From NCBI GenBank assembly GCA_030154085.1, contig JASKKR010000002.1, positions 62,001 to 126,000 of the forward strand: 64,000 nucleotides of DNA, written 5' to 3'. Both the position numbers and the translations under genes were made by a program. The notes under the pieces were generated by a model, which had not been told where the DNA came from, made no database searches, and saw only the letters and a list, made by a program, of their open reading frames with translations. Source of the stretch: Candidatus Cloacimonadota bacterium. GTDB taxonomy: Bacteria; Cloacimonadota; Cloacimonadia; Cloacimonadales; Cloacimonadaceae. This document shows, piece by piece, positions 42,188 through 51,716 of this stretch. Each line of letters begins with the position of its first letter. Within the stretch, counting starts at the first letter, position 1.

Positions 42188-45100
42188 TCATTTCATCAAT
42201 ACCATTTTGTGGCTAATGTTTTTACCTTCGCTGAACAAGCGATAGCTATAAATGCCGCTGGCAACTGCCATCCCACGCTCATCAGTACCATCCCAACTTA
42301 TGGTATGTTCTCCAGCAGGCAAAGTGGCGTCAACAAGTTTTTTGACCAATTGTCCCTTAACGTTATAGATGCTGAGTTGAGTAGCTTGGGTTTTAGGTAG
42401 GGTAAAGCTGATTTGGGTGGTGGGATTGAAGGGATTTGGATAATTCTGGTTCAAAGTCATGACTTGAGGTGCAAAGAGCTCATAGGAGCTGATTGGGAGA
42501 TCACATTCCACACGGATATCATCGATGTACCATCCTTCCCCACAAACATCATCATCACTACCAAACACGAAGCGGATTCTCACAGTGCCAGAGTAATCAG
42601 AGAGATCAAACACTGCTTCTGTCCAGTCAAAATTACCGGAATATACAGGAGTGCCCATACTGAAGGGAGAGATCGCACTATTATGGATAGAGTGGGAATA
42701 GCCACCTTCTGGTTCGATCAAGAACCATGCCGCACCGTTGACAGACATTTGCACATTGCCGCCATCCCAAGCTTGATTGGGCAGGGTGGCATGACTTTGA
42801 GCATCCATCTTGTGTTGGAATCTGAGTCTGCTATTCGGAGCTAATTCAATCTCCGGAGAGGTCAAAGCTCCATAAGCGCTGACGGAATATTCAGTTGGAT
42901 ATTGACCTCCGAACTTCATGGAATAAGACCCTCCCTCTGTGGAATTATCATCACTACTACGGTGCCACTGATTGATGAAATTCGGATGTAGAATCGCAAA
43001 ATTCCAATCTTGCTGACCAGTCTCAAAATCATAGCTTAACATTCCGACATGGACGATGAAGCTTCCGCCCACTTCCGTACCACTATCCGCCCATAGCAAA
43101 TAGTCTATAAAAATATCCGAACCCAATTCTGATTGCGGAGAGATGCTAAGAGAGAAAGCATCCTCAAGCTGGATTGTTTCCCCTGCTGCCAAAAGTGGTA
43201 ACGAGAGTTCATAATTATCCAGGATGATATTCGCATCGTTGGAAGATAACAGCATGGTTAGTCCATCAGCTGAACCTCTGCCTGTGTTTTGGATATTGAG
43301 ATCGATATTGGCATTATCACCTGGCATGATAAAGGGATTTTCACTATGTATATCGTAGCTGAGGATGTTCAAAACCGGAGCGGAAAGCTCCAAGCTGTAG
43401 AATGACTCCGTTTCATAGCTATCGAATGATGCCACAAAGGTTAAAGTTACCTCAGTACGATCGGCAAAGGAGCCCACCACTCCGAGCTGAAAAGCGTCTT
43501 CAACGACGATACTATCGGTGCTGGCAATAGCACCAAAGCTATAAGTTCCTTGTAGAATCTGGATATTTTCGGAATCACTGCTCAGAGTGATGGTACCTCC
43601 ACTACTGAGGTCCACCATACCCAGGTTTTTGATAACCGTGGAAATATTGACTATATCTCCGGTTTCCAGGATTCCATCTGACGCAGAGGTGCTAACGTTA
43701 TCACAGACGATATAAGGCATATCGGTGGCGGTTACGAAGATCTGTTGAATATAGGGATAGAAGTTTGCCGCACTGATGTACATATCATAATTGCCAGGGG
43801 ACAAAGCATCTTGAAATTCGATATTGATGAGACCGGTTTCATCAGCGTATCCTTCATAGTAGGTTTCGGCTGCACGCTTGATCTTCAGATGAGCATTGGG
43901 GGCGTTGGTTTGGATACTGTATTGCGTAATATCCACCAGCCAGGAATCAGGGAGATTCACCACCAAAGCAGAAGGGGCATCGGTCCAGACCATGGTGGCA
44001 GGACAACCCAAGAGATTGGTATTGTAGGCAGTATAAAGCATATAGGGACTCGTCTCAATGTGGGGAATATTATCAATTTTGGAATCTGCCAAAGCATAAC
44101 CCAATTCTTGGGTGTCTTCGCCAAACAAGGCATCCACAAACTCCCGGTGAAAGCGTTGACTAGACCCATCAGTTGAGCCTCGAGCATACCATCCGTATCG
44201 GGAATGGGCGATCATCCCCAACGCAGAGCCCGGCACGGCGGTAAATCTTTCCGCGATACAATCATCTCCATATGCAAAATCTTCTTCCCCGCGATTGTCA
44301 AAACTGCCAGCAAAGCAGCCCTGCGTGAAGTAAATCGAAAAATTTTGATTTATACCATCATTAGAGATATTGCTGCTGTTAACCTGATAGCTTGAGATCT
44401 TCATGTTGTAAGAGGCATTTGAGTGACCCAGATGGTTCACCAGATTGGGACCGGATGACAAAAGGGGAAGTATTTCTGAACTGCCCCAGGAGAAGTTGCG
44501 GTCGTAAAGGGTATCAATATCCCAATCGGTAGGCACTCCTACCGTAGTATAATAGTTATTTTCTGATCCGCCGATCAATTCATCCATATAATTTCCCCCA
44601 TGGGTAGGCATGGAGTCCAACAGTTCTCCCACCATTAAGGCACTTTCGATTCCGCTTTCTACTGGGGATGATTGATACATGATGATCTTATTGATCTGAT
44701 TGGCGATTTCAGCATCGTTATTATAGCATATTCTGCCCAGAGCCAATTCAGGGGCAAGGTCGGCTTCTGGAAGTTCTCCCCAGAGGTCGTTGTTATTGGT
44801 ATTCCAATTCCCATCGAGGCAGGAATAATACATATCTGCCGCGATATTATGATCCACGTATTCGGAAGTAATAAATACGTGAAGCCCACGAACCGGGATC
44901 AGGTCTGTATCGCCGCCTAATAGAACGTAGCGCAGCGGATTAGTAGTGTAAAAATCGATGATGAAATTGCGGATCTTTTCCTGATTGTCTCGCCCGAGAG
45001 AATTGGCATAGATCTGATCCAGGCTCTGCAGCTTCGCTGAAATTCCGAGATTATTGTAGTAATTAACCAAAGGTTGCCATTGAGCGCTTTTCTCACCATC

Positions 45101-45757
45101 GATAATCATGAGATATTCCCAGCCAGTTTCTCTGGTATAGCGATGGTTTGGGATATCGGCAACATTGTCCACACTTGTCTTGAGTCTTTGCAATGTAAAC
45201 GGATCTTCCTTCAGTAAATTCAAAGCTGCCGACGCTCTCGGTGTCGCTTGGTAATTTATCTCTATCGCGATGTTACGATAAAAGTCCAATTGCTGTTTTT
45301 GAGGATTGTAATCAAAAGGACAAACCGTACCAAAGGCTATGGGGTGTCCATTGACAAATTCTGTCCTCAGACCTTGATCTATTTGTTTAGGGTAGATGGC
45401 ATCGCTAAGATATATATCTTCAGCAGGCGAATCCCAAGTCGGAGTTCCCTGATATGAAGTTGGATATTGGCTTTGCACGGGCATAACTATGTCATCCAAT
45501 ATAAAGGTAATCTTATTGGAGCGTTTGACTACCAGCTCATAAGCTTCTGTACCTTTGGGCAAAAGGAGTTTGTACGCAACCCAAGGTAAATCTGGTTCAG
45601 AGGGATTGCCATTGCTATGACCTCCCTCCAGACTTATTTTGATTCCTTGCTCCGAAGGACTTAATAGCGGATCAGCTAAGTCATAGCTATAAGTAATACC
45701 CGCCCCAAGAGTTACTATCAAACTAATCATGATCAGGCTTAAAAATAGTGCTTTCAT
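42188..45757 (-). CDS. Secreted C25 (gingipain-like) cysteine peptidase with T9SS-type C-terminal domain
   Basis: An 1189-residue exported protease (GAGGATATATT before ATG; signal peptide ~1-19). Architecture: C25-type propeptide (~20-225), catalytic domain (~230-575), Ig-like domain (~590-680), two CARDB-like beta domains (~690-910), MAM/jelly roll (~920-1090) and a FlgD-like C-terminal domain (~1100-1189) with NYPNPFNPTT and terminal MVLMK. The catalytic pair appears intact: His445 in LVNHLGHSNAS and Cys481 in TQGCFAGSFD, 36 residues apart compared with 33 in gingipain RgpB. Cleavage specificity cannot be read. It is probably released or anchored at the cell surface by a type IX-like system and digests environmental protein. 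It converges on the beta-helix gene. Confidence 0.87.
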   Translation of the reverse strand: MKALFLSLIMISLIVTLGAGITYSYDLADPLLSPSEQGIKISLEGGHSNGNPSEPDLPWVAYKLLLPKGTEAYELVVKRSNKITFILDDIVMPVQSQYPTSYQGTPTWDSPAEDIYLSDAIYPKQIDQGLRTEFVNGHPIAFGTVCPFDYNPQKQQLDFYRNIAIEINYQATPRASAALNLLKEDPFTLQRLKTSVDNVADIPNHRYTRETGWEYLMIIDGEKSAQWQPLVNYYNNLGISAKLQSLDQIYANSLGRDNQEKIRNFIIDFYTTNPLRYVLLGGDTDLIPVRGLHVFITSEYVDHNIAADMYYSCLDGNWNTNNNDLWGELPEADLAPELALGRICYNNDAEIANQINKIIMYQSSPVESGIESALMVGELLDSMPTHGGNYMDELIGGSENNYYTTVGVPTDWDIDTLYDRNFSWGSSEILPLLSSGPNLVNHLGHSNASYNMKISSYQVNSSNISNDGINQNFSIYFTQGCFAGSFDNRGEEDFAYGDDCIAERFTAVPGSALGMIAHSRYGWYARGSTDGSSQRFHREFVDALFGEDTQELGYALADSKIDNIPHIETSPYMLYTAYNTNLLGCPATMVWTDAPSALVVNLPDSWLVDITQYSIQTNAPNAHLKIKRAAETYYEGYADETGLINIEFQDALSPGNYDMYISAANFYPYIQQIFVTATDMPYIVCDNVSTSASDGILETGDIVNISTVIKNLGMVDLSSGGTITLSSDSENIQILQGTYSFGAIASTDSIVVEDAFQLGVVGSFADRTEVTLTFVASFDSYETESFYSLELSAPVLNILSYDIHSENPFIMPGDNANIDLNIQNTGRGSADGLTMLLSSNDANIILDNYELSLPLLAAGETIQLEDAFSLSISPQSELGSDIFIDYLLWADSGTEVGGSFIVHVGMLSYDFETGQQDWNFAILHPNFINQWHRSSDDNSTEGGSYSMKFGGQYPTEYSVSAYGALTSPEIELAPNSRLRFQHKMDAQSHATLPNQAWDGGNVQMSVNGAAWFLIEPEGGYSHSIHNSAISPFSMGTPVYSGNFDWTEAVFDLSDYSGTVRIRFVFGSDDDVCGEGWYIDDIRVECDLPISSYELFAPQVMTLNQNYPNPFNPTTQISFTLPKTQATQLSIYNVKGQLVKKLVDATLPAGEHTISWDGTDERGMAVASGIYSYRLFSEGKNISHKMVLMK

Positions 45758-45949
45758 AATATATCCTCAAATAATCTTAATTCTTTCCTCTTATATAATA
45801 TATATATAATATATGCAAATCCCATTCCAGCTAAGCGGATCATCCCGCTGCTGCTGAATTCAAGCTTGCATACCTACGGAGACACGGATTGGGTAAGTGC
45901 CTCCGCAGTATGCTTTTCATTAGTATTTTAAGCATTGGCTTTGATTGTT
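45758..45949. other. Spacer with imperfect long inverted repeat
   Basis: Between two C25-type genes on the minus strand. GCATAC...GGAG and CTCC...GTATGC (about 45864-45912) form an imperfect stem with a ~19-base loop and no T run. It may act in termination of the 45950-51442 message. Confidence 0.4.
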
Positions 45950-48900
45950 TTACTTCAAAAGCAGCATTTTACGCGTTTTGACAAAGTCTTCTGTAGTCAG
46001 TCGGTAAAGATATACTCCCGAGGCTACAGGGCGATGGTTGGAATCCCTGCCATCCCATACTAGACGATGACGTCCGACAGCCATGTCTTGATCAATCAGA
46101 GTATTTATCAATTGCCCCTTTAGGTTATATATCTTTAATTGGGCATGACTTGGTTTCACCAAATCAAAAGATATGGTTGTAGAAGGGTTGAAAGGATTGG
46201 GGCTGTTGGGATACAGGACATTCACAAGAGTGGAGATTTGATCTTCGTCACTGGTTGGCTGATCTGTAATCAACAATTCCAGGGTATCAGAAGGAGCTCC
46301 TTCTCCAACTTCATATAGCGGACGGACATGGTAATAATAGTTTCCGTTTGGCAACTCATCTTCAGTGAGGGTGGTGCCGATGAGCTCAGCAATTTCTTCA
46401 ACAACACCAGGTCCTGTTTTTCGATACACTTTATAAGCCAGCACTGGAAAAGCCGGGTCTATGGGAGGCTCCCATAGCAAAGTGGCAGAGTGTTCGTATT
46501 CCTCATGATCAATCGAGAATGCGGAAACTGCAGCTAAGCCGATCAGATCGAAGTCATAGACAAAATCATACGTTTCTTCATCGATTACAAATTCCGGTGA
46601 ATTCTGGCTGACGTGATATGGCATGGCAGCTGTTAGAGAATAGTTCCCAATGGGTAGATAAATATCATAAGCACCTAAGGAATCTGGATTGGTTATGACG
46701 GTGGTATTTTCCAGATCAACTGAGATCGTGGCTAAGCTGGGATCTCCCCCGTCAGACAACGATACATTGCCACCAATGTGACCAGCCATAGTGGTATAAC
46801 CAGTTACAAATATATCATCAATGTACCAGCCAAGATTAGTCGTTACTCCATCGGAGGTGAAATGCCAACGAATGCGGATCTCATTATTTGCAAAATCTGA
46901 TAGATCAAAGCTTACCTCTGTCCAGTTCGCAATATCAGAAGCAAAGCCAGGCTCATTTATTGAGTATATTGTGCCTGAATATGGACTACCAGAGCTGGGG
47001 TAGATCAGGTTCCAACTAGCGCCGTCATTTGTCGAGATGGACACATTCCCACCATCGAAATTTTCCTGACAGAAAAGCTGATGCCAGAAGGTTAAGGATG
47101 CTCCTGTCCCGATAAATATCGGATCAGAGATCAGGATATAATTTGCTCCATTAGCATAATCCCCATTTAGGGCAGTGCCCCAAACTCTGCTTCCAGAATG
47201 CGCATTGATATAGCTCGATGATCCCCATTGCCAGCCGTTTATTGACTCAAGTCCACCGTCTGACTCCTCTAAATCACTAAACATCCCCATGCTGCCGCAA
47301 CCGAGAGAAATCTCTGTGTTAAAAGAAGGCGCATTAGAAGAGCTGAGCGAAAATTCCAGAGGAATGGAGTTATAGATTTGAGCGCTGGAGCTAAGACTAG
47401 CATCAAATATGAATTGTGTGCTCTTATTTGCTTCCAGGACTGGTATAGTGATGAGCGGATTGTTTATGGTGATATTAGCATCCGTGCTTGTGAGCTCACC
47501 AATCAGATCCAAAGCTGCCACTTCAGAATGATTTGCTACATTCAAGATCAAGGTAAAGCTCTCACCCGGATCTACAACTCCGTTCCCATTACCGGCAGCA
47601 TCATTCAAATAAAAGCTATCATATATCAATCCGGGTTGTTTCACTCTTAAAGCAAAATCGTGCGTCCAAGAACGGTTCCTTCCAGTGACATCCAAAGTGA
47701 GGTTTATCTCATGATCTATGGGACAAGAAGACGAGATAGTAAAGATGAAGGGATCAAGATTCACTCCATCGCTGTGACCGTATATGGGATGATATGTAGA
47801 GCTGCTGTTGATCATCGTTACATATGGATCCTGGATTCTGAGGGTTGCTTGGATATCCTGGGCAGGGAGGTCTCCGAGATTTTCTAAGTGTACACCCAAT
47901 TCAATTCTTTCCCCGGGTTCTGCAATGTTGTTTGAATCGTTGAGCATTATATCACCGATAACGAGGGTAGGATTATAATAAAACTCAGGTCGCTTGGTGA
48001 TATAAATCGCACGTTCATGTCCCAAAGGTGAAGCAGCCGTAGGATAAGTATTCATGAAAGTATATTCCAAACCATCATGATGATCTTCACTTTCAATGCC
48101 AATTGTACAGAAGCTGCCATGATTCTGATAGGTCGCGCCGGAATTGACGTTGTTGAAGATCTTATATTGTATCTTGATAGCTCCATCTCCAAAGCTGGTT
48201 GGGTAATAGGCAGGATCATACAGAATAACCTGAAAGGTTTCCAGATAGCTATTATCATATCCGTTCATCATGTTATACCATTCGATGATAAAAGTGTGGT
48301 TTTCTTCATCAAACAAAGTGCATACCTGACTATTGGGACTGGTGGCAAGATCATCCCAAAAAGCCGCCACCATCGGAGCCGGACCCATGGGTCCGGGTAT
48401 CTTGTAATTTCTAAACTCATGATTATCGGTATGACCGAAAGTAACCGTGCCATTGGAATTAATCGTGATATTCTGATAGGCTTGTCCATAGAATCCGAAG
48501 GTAAATGGCAAATCTACCCAAGCCAGAGATGTAGCTTCCGTGCCGTCCCCTTCAGTAGGAATTTCGGGATCATTAATGTTTAAGAGAACCCCATCCCCGC
48601 CCGCTGCAGGAGCGATCTCGATCCAGTCATAAACAGGGCATTCATCATAACCTGTATCGCCATCATCATAGATCACATATCCGTATCTATCTGGACCCAA
48701 GGGATCATTCACGGTTACTGTACCGATTGTAATGCTGAAAGGCAGCCACTGTAAGAAACCGGAAGGATTGCTAAGCTTAAGACGCATGGGGATGATCATC
48801 CCTGGAAGCAATTCATCTCTACCCTGTAGGATAAAATTATCGGCAGTGGTATTGCCTTCCGCATCTATATTAATGCTGCCAAAGCTACCCAAACTGTCCA

Positions 48901-51442
48901 CTACCGTGACCAAATCGTTATCGGTAAATAGCTCTCCTATGAGATCTTCTACTTCGCGCTCGCCGATATTAAGTAGAGTAAGATTCAGATTGGCTGTTTC
49001 ACCTGGATCCAGAATCGAATCTTCTCCATCAACTATAGTGTGTGAGACATAACTCAGCTCTGCATCAGTCACAGAAAGGTAATCTGCTATCGTATATTGG
49101 TTGGACTCTGCATCAGTGAGATGCATTGTGAATCTTAGCAAACTATTGTTCGGGGTCTCAGCCGAGATCTGCATAATTACAGGATTTGTGCAAAAGCTAT
49201 TTGCCCCTGCAGGAATATCAGCAAAATTCAGCAAGGAATCGACAATGGTCACATAAGGGCTATTTGAGGTAATGTGACCTGAGATGCCTTCGATCAGATC
49301 ATCGGAAGTATTGCGCAAGGCAAATAGTACTTCCAGTGACTCTCCAGAATTTGCGATGCTGTTGTTATTGCCATCTGATAGGCCGTTCAGATCATCGTCT
49401 ATCATGGGAGCAGAAGCAAGCAAGGAACCATCTTCCACCGTAATAGTCTGTTGTAAGGGTTTAAAATCATGCTTGGAAACGGTCACTATAAGACTTGATG
49501 AAGTCACTTCCTCATTGAGGGGGAGATATATCATCCCGCTTTCATCACTATAGCCCCTACCTATTATGGTTCTAACAGAGTCCTGCACTTTGGTGACAGT
49601 CACTGTAGCTTGTGAGACAGGGAAACCGTATTGATCGACCACCGTAAAATCCAAGCTATTTACCCCTGAGGGCACTGTTTCCGGTGCATCTATGCTAAAA
49701 GTTTTGGGGATGGTCACATAAATCTCCATGGTAGGGTCACCCATGAGGTTGCACCACTGGGTAAAATGGTGGTACATCTCGAGGTTACTCACAGAGTATA
49801 GGCGATAGAAATTCAGCTTACTGAATAGTAAGGCTTCACCCATCGTCCTCATATCATCAATAAAAATCCCAGAATGTATGCCTCCGCATAAAGCATTATT
49901 TGGCATGGTAGCTGTCTCATTCCCCGACATCCCGATAGAGGTCACGGCGCCCTTGGGTTGAGCTGCTGTTCCTAAACGGATCAACTGCTCTGTAGTAGCC
50001 GTCATATCATAATCGCCAGTATTACAGGTTATAATTACAGAGTGAAAGAGTCTATTATTATATATGTTTGACTCAATGGGAGCCCATCCGCTCATGCCGC
50101 CAAGCCCTCGGAAATTGAAAATGCCTATCCCTTGATTTATACCGTTGTTTATTTCATAAGGCGTGGGATGATCTTTAGTAATCATATTATAGGAATAGTC
50201 TGGATTGATCAATTCACTGATTTCTTTGATATAGTAAGAGAGATTTACGATGGATACCCCGGAAACTGCAGTATCGGCAACAAGCAGCATATTGTTCAGA
50301 TGATCTGCATTTTGTACATCAATATTTTTTTCATAAGCATAGACCTTAGAGAGTATTACATATAGCTGCATATAGTTTTCTGCAGAGATTCTTCCGATAA
50401 AAACATCTCCCAAGGGATCATTCCCAGCCAGCATTTGATAAGGATAATCTCCAAAACCATAGCTGTTAAACCACCCTGGAACGGCAAAGGCACCCGTAAC
50501 ATCTCCTATTATAACGAGGTAGTCAAAGCGAGTAGCAGGATTGTCATACAACCCCTGCAAATAGTTTTTGATATCGTTATTTGTACTGCCAGTCTCAGCT
50601 GTACTTAGGACAGTGACATCTGCTCCTTTCTGTTTTTTCCAGAAGGCAAAGTCATCTATGAGTTGCAATAGGAATTGGTCAGAACTTGCTCCGTGTAGCA
50701 TCAATATTTTGGGTGGCGCATCGGCAATTATCTCATCACGATAATCATCATAATTTAGAATTTGCGATTGATAGATTTGGTCAAATGCAGATGATATGTG
50801 GAGAGGAGCTGAGAGAGGAGAAGAAAGTTCATTGATTCCGGGTTCATCGCTAAAATGCAGTCTCAGCGTCAGCTCATCATAAACCACCATATCTTTTGCG
50901 GTCGCATCCCAGACAAAGGGCTCAATCTGTAAGTTTATGATGCGGAAATCCCGCAGGATCTGAGGATCGCTAATTTGCAATACCTTGGTATCGACGCTTT
51001 TGCTGCCGCTATAGTAATCTGTATTGATGATAAAATCATCGCTTTTGGTTTGCTCTTTTTGCACTGGGAAGGGGGTGATATTGTTTAAAACTCTGGTCTG
51101 AGAATCTAATAATTCAGCATAGACACTGCCATGTTCTGGGATAGCAATTATCGTAGATAAAGTGGGTAATTCCGGCATACCTTCTTCGGTTAGATAAGCA
51201 GCATTATCCATGAGGATTTTATGGTAAGAATTGCCCATCTGCTGTTCTTGCTTAATCTCAAAAGCTGGAATGGTAAATTCAATATCCATATAATTTGTAG
51301 ATCTTGAAGTAATGGAAAAAGCGGTTCTCTGGTTTGCAGTCTCTGCCAGTAAGGAGGTGCTTATTAGCAACAGAATAAGGAAAATTAAGCTTATTAAACT
51401 CCCCTTTCTCACATCTATATTCTTGTGCAAATGTCTTTTCAT
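45950..51442 (-). CDS. Giant secreted C25-like protein lacking the usual catalytic His, with T9SS-type C-terminal domain
   Basis: An 1830-residue exported protein (signal peptide ending SLLAETA after a positively charged start). It has a C25 propeptide (~40-235), a C25-like domain (~246-577), an Ig-like domain, CARDB-like domains (~690-930), a nidogen-like beta module (~905-1155), further CARDB domains (~1160-1385), a MAM/jelly roll (~1390-1550), a carboxypeptidase-regulatory domain (~1550-1620), FN3 (~1635-1735) and a FlgD-like C-terminal domain (~1745-1830; YPNSPNPFNPSTT, end MLLLK). The nucleophile position is kept (Cys473 in IITCNTGDYD). Where active members read GHG/GHS, this reads NFRGLGGMSGW, with Leu447 at the His position. 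Related proteins with a YRG(x)xGMSG motif exist as I recall, so it may be a divergent subfamily or an inactive one. It precedes the active-looking C25 gene on the same strand. Confidence 0.82.
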   Translation of the reverse strand: MKRHLHKNIDVRKGSLISLIFLILLLISTSLLAETANQRTAFSITSRSTNYMDIEFTIPAFEIKQEQQMGNSYHKILMDNAAYLTEEGMPELPTLSTIIAIPEHGSVYAELLDSQTRVLNNITPFPVQKEQTKSDDFIINTDYYSGSKSVDTKVLQISDPQILRDFRIINLQIEPFVWDATAKDMVVYDELTLRLHFSDEPGINELSSPLSAPLHISSAFDQIYQSQILNYDDYRDEIIADAPPKILMLHGASSDQFLLQLIDDFAFWKKQKGADVTVLSTAETGSTNNDIKNYLQGLYDNPATRFDYLVIIGDVTGAFAVPGWFNSYGFGDYPYQMLAGNDPLGDVFIGRISAENYMQLYVILSKVYAYEKNIDVQNADHLNNMLLVADTAVSGVSIVNLSYYIKEISELINPDYSYNMITKDHPTPYEINNGINQGIGIFNFRGLGGMSGWAPIESNIYNNRLFHSVIITCNTGDYDMTATTEQLIRLGTAAQPKGAVTSIGMSGNETATMPNNALCGGIHSGIFIDDMRTMGEALLFSKLNFYRLYSVSNLEMYHHFTQWCNLMGDPTMEIYVTIPKTFSIDAPETVPSGVNSLDFTVVDQYGFPVSQATVTVTKVQDSVRTIIGRGYSDESGMIYLPLNEEVTSSSLIVTVSKHDFKPLQQTITVEDGSLLASAPMIDDDLNGLSDGNNNSIANSGESLEVLFALRNTSDDLIEGISGHITSNSPYVTIVDSLLNFADIPAGANSFCTNPVIMQISAETPNNSLLRFTMHLTDAESNQYTIADYLSVTDAELSYVSHTIVDGEDSILDPGETANLNLTLLNIGEREVEDLIGELFTDNDLVTVVDSLGSFGSINIDAEGNTTADNFILQGRDELLPGMIIPMRLKLSNPSGFLQWLPFSITIGTVTVNDPLGPDRYGYVIYDDGDTGYDECPVYDWIEIAPAAGGDGVLLNINDPEIPTEGDGTEATSLAWVDLPFTFGFYGQAYQNITINSNGTVTFGHTDNHEFRNYKIPGPMGPAPMVAAFWDDLATSPNSQVCTLFDEENHTFIIEWYNMMNGYDNSYLETFQVILYDPAYYPTSFGDGAIKIQYKIFNNVNSGATYQNHGSFCTIGIESEDHHDGLEYTFMNTYPTAASPLGHERAIYITKRPEFYYNPTLVIGDIMLNDSNNIAEPGERIELGVHLENLGDLPAQDIQATLRIQDPYVTMINSSSTYHPIYGHSDGVNLDPFIFTISSSCPIDHEINLTLDVTGRNRSWTHDFALRVKQPGLIYDSFYLNDAAGNGNGVVDPGESFTLILNVANHSEVAALDLIGELTSTDANITINNPLITIPVLEANKSTQFIFDASLSSSAQIYNSIPLEFSLSSSNAPSFNTEISLGCGSMGMFSDLEESDGGLESINGWQWGSSSYINAHSGSRVWGTALNGDYANGANYILISDPIFIGTGASLTFWHQLFCQENFDGGNVSISTNDGASWNLIYPSSGSPYSGTIYSINEPGFASDIANWTEVSFDLSDFANNEIRIRWHFTSDGVTTNLGWYIDDIFVTGYTTMAGHIGGNVSLSDGGDPSLATISVDLENTTVITNPDSLGAYDIYLPIGNYSLTAAMPYHVSQNSPEFVIDEETYDFVYDFDLIGLAAVSAFSIDHEEYEHSATLLWEPPIDPAFPVLAYKVYRKTGPGVVEEIAELIGTTLTEDELPNGNYYYHVRPLYEVGEGAPSDTLELLITDQPTSDEDQISTLVNVLYPNSPNPFNPSTTISFDLVKPSHAQLKIYNLKGQLINTLIDQDMAVGRHRLVWDGRDSNHRPVASGVYLYRLTTEDFVKTRKMLLLK

Positions 51443-51514
51443 TTTTTATAATTCTCCATATTAGATAGTTGCGGTCGTTCTAATTAGATGGCAAGACAGA
51501 CTAAGATAGCATTA

Positions 51515-51560
51515 CAAACCGGAATGACTAGAGCTGATCCGCTCCGGTCATTCCAGTTTG
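51515..51560. other. Hairpin between the two largest genes
   Basis: GGAATGAC (51521-51528) / GTCATTCC (51547-51554), extended outward by AAAC / GTTT around one mismatch. No clean T run follows on the minus strand, so termination of the 51717-56504 transcript here is plausible but unproven. Confidence 0.45.
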
Positions 51561-51716
51561 CTTGTAGATCTTGATCTAAAGCCAAAGGGTCAATAAAGCC
51601 CTCGGTCATTACTGATATACTTATCATCACTATTTCATGATCGAGCAAGGATGATGTCTATATTCTATATGTTGAGCAAGACTTTTTTATCATCATTGCT
51701 TTATTTATCCACCATG

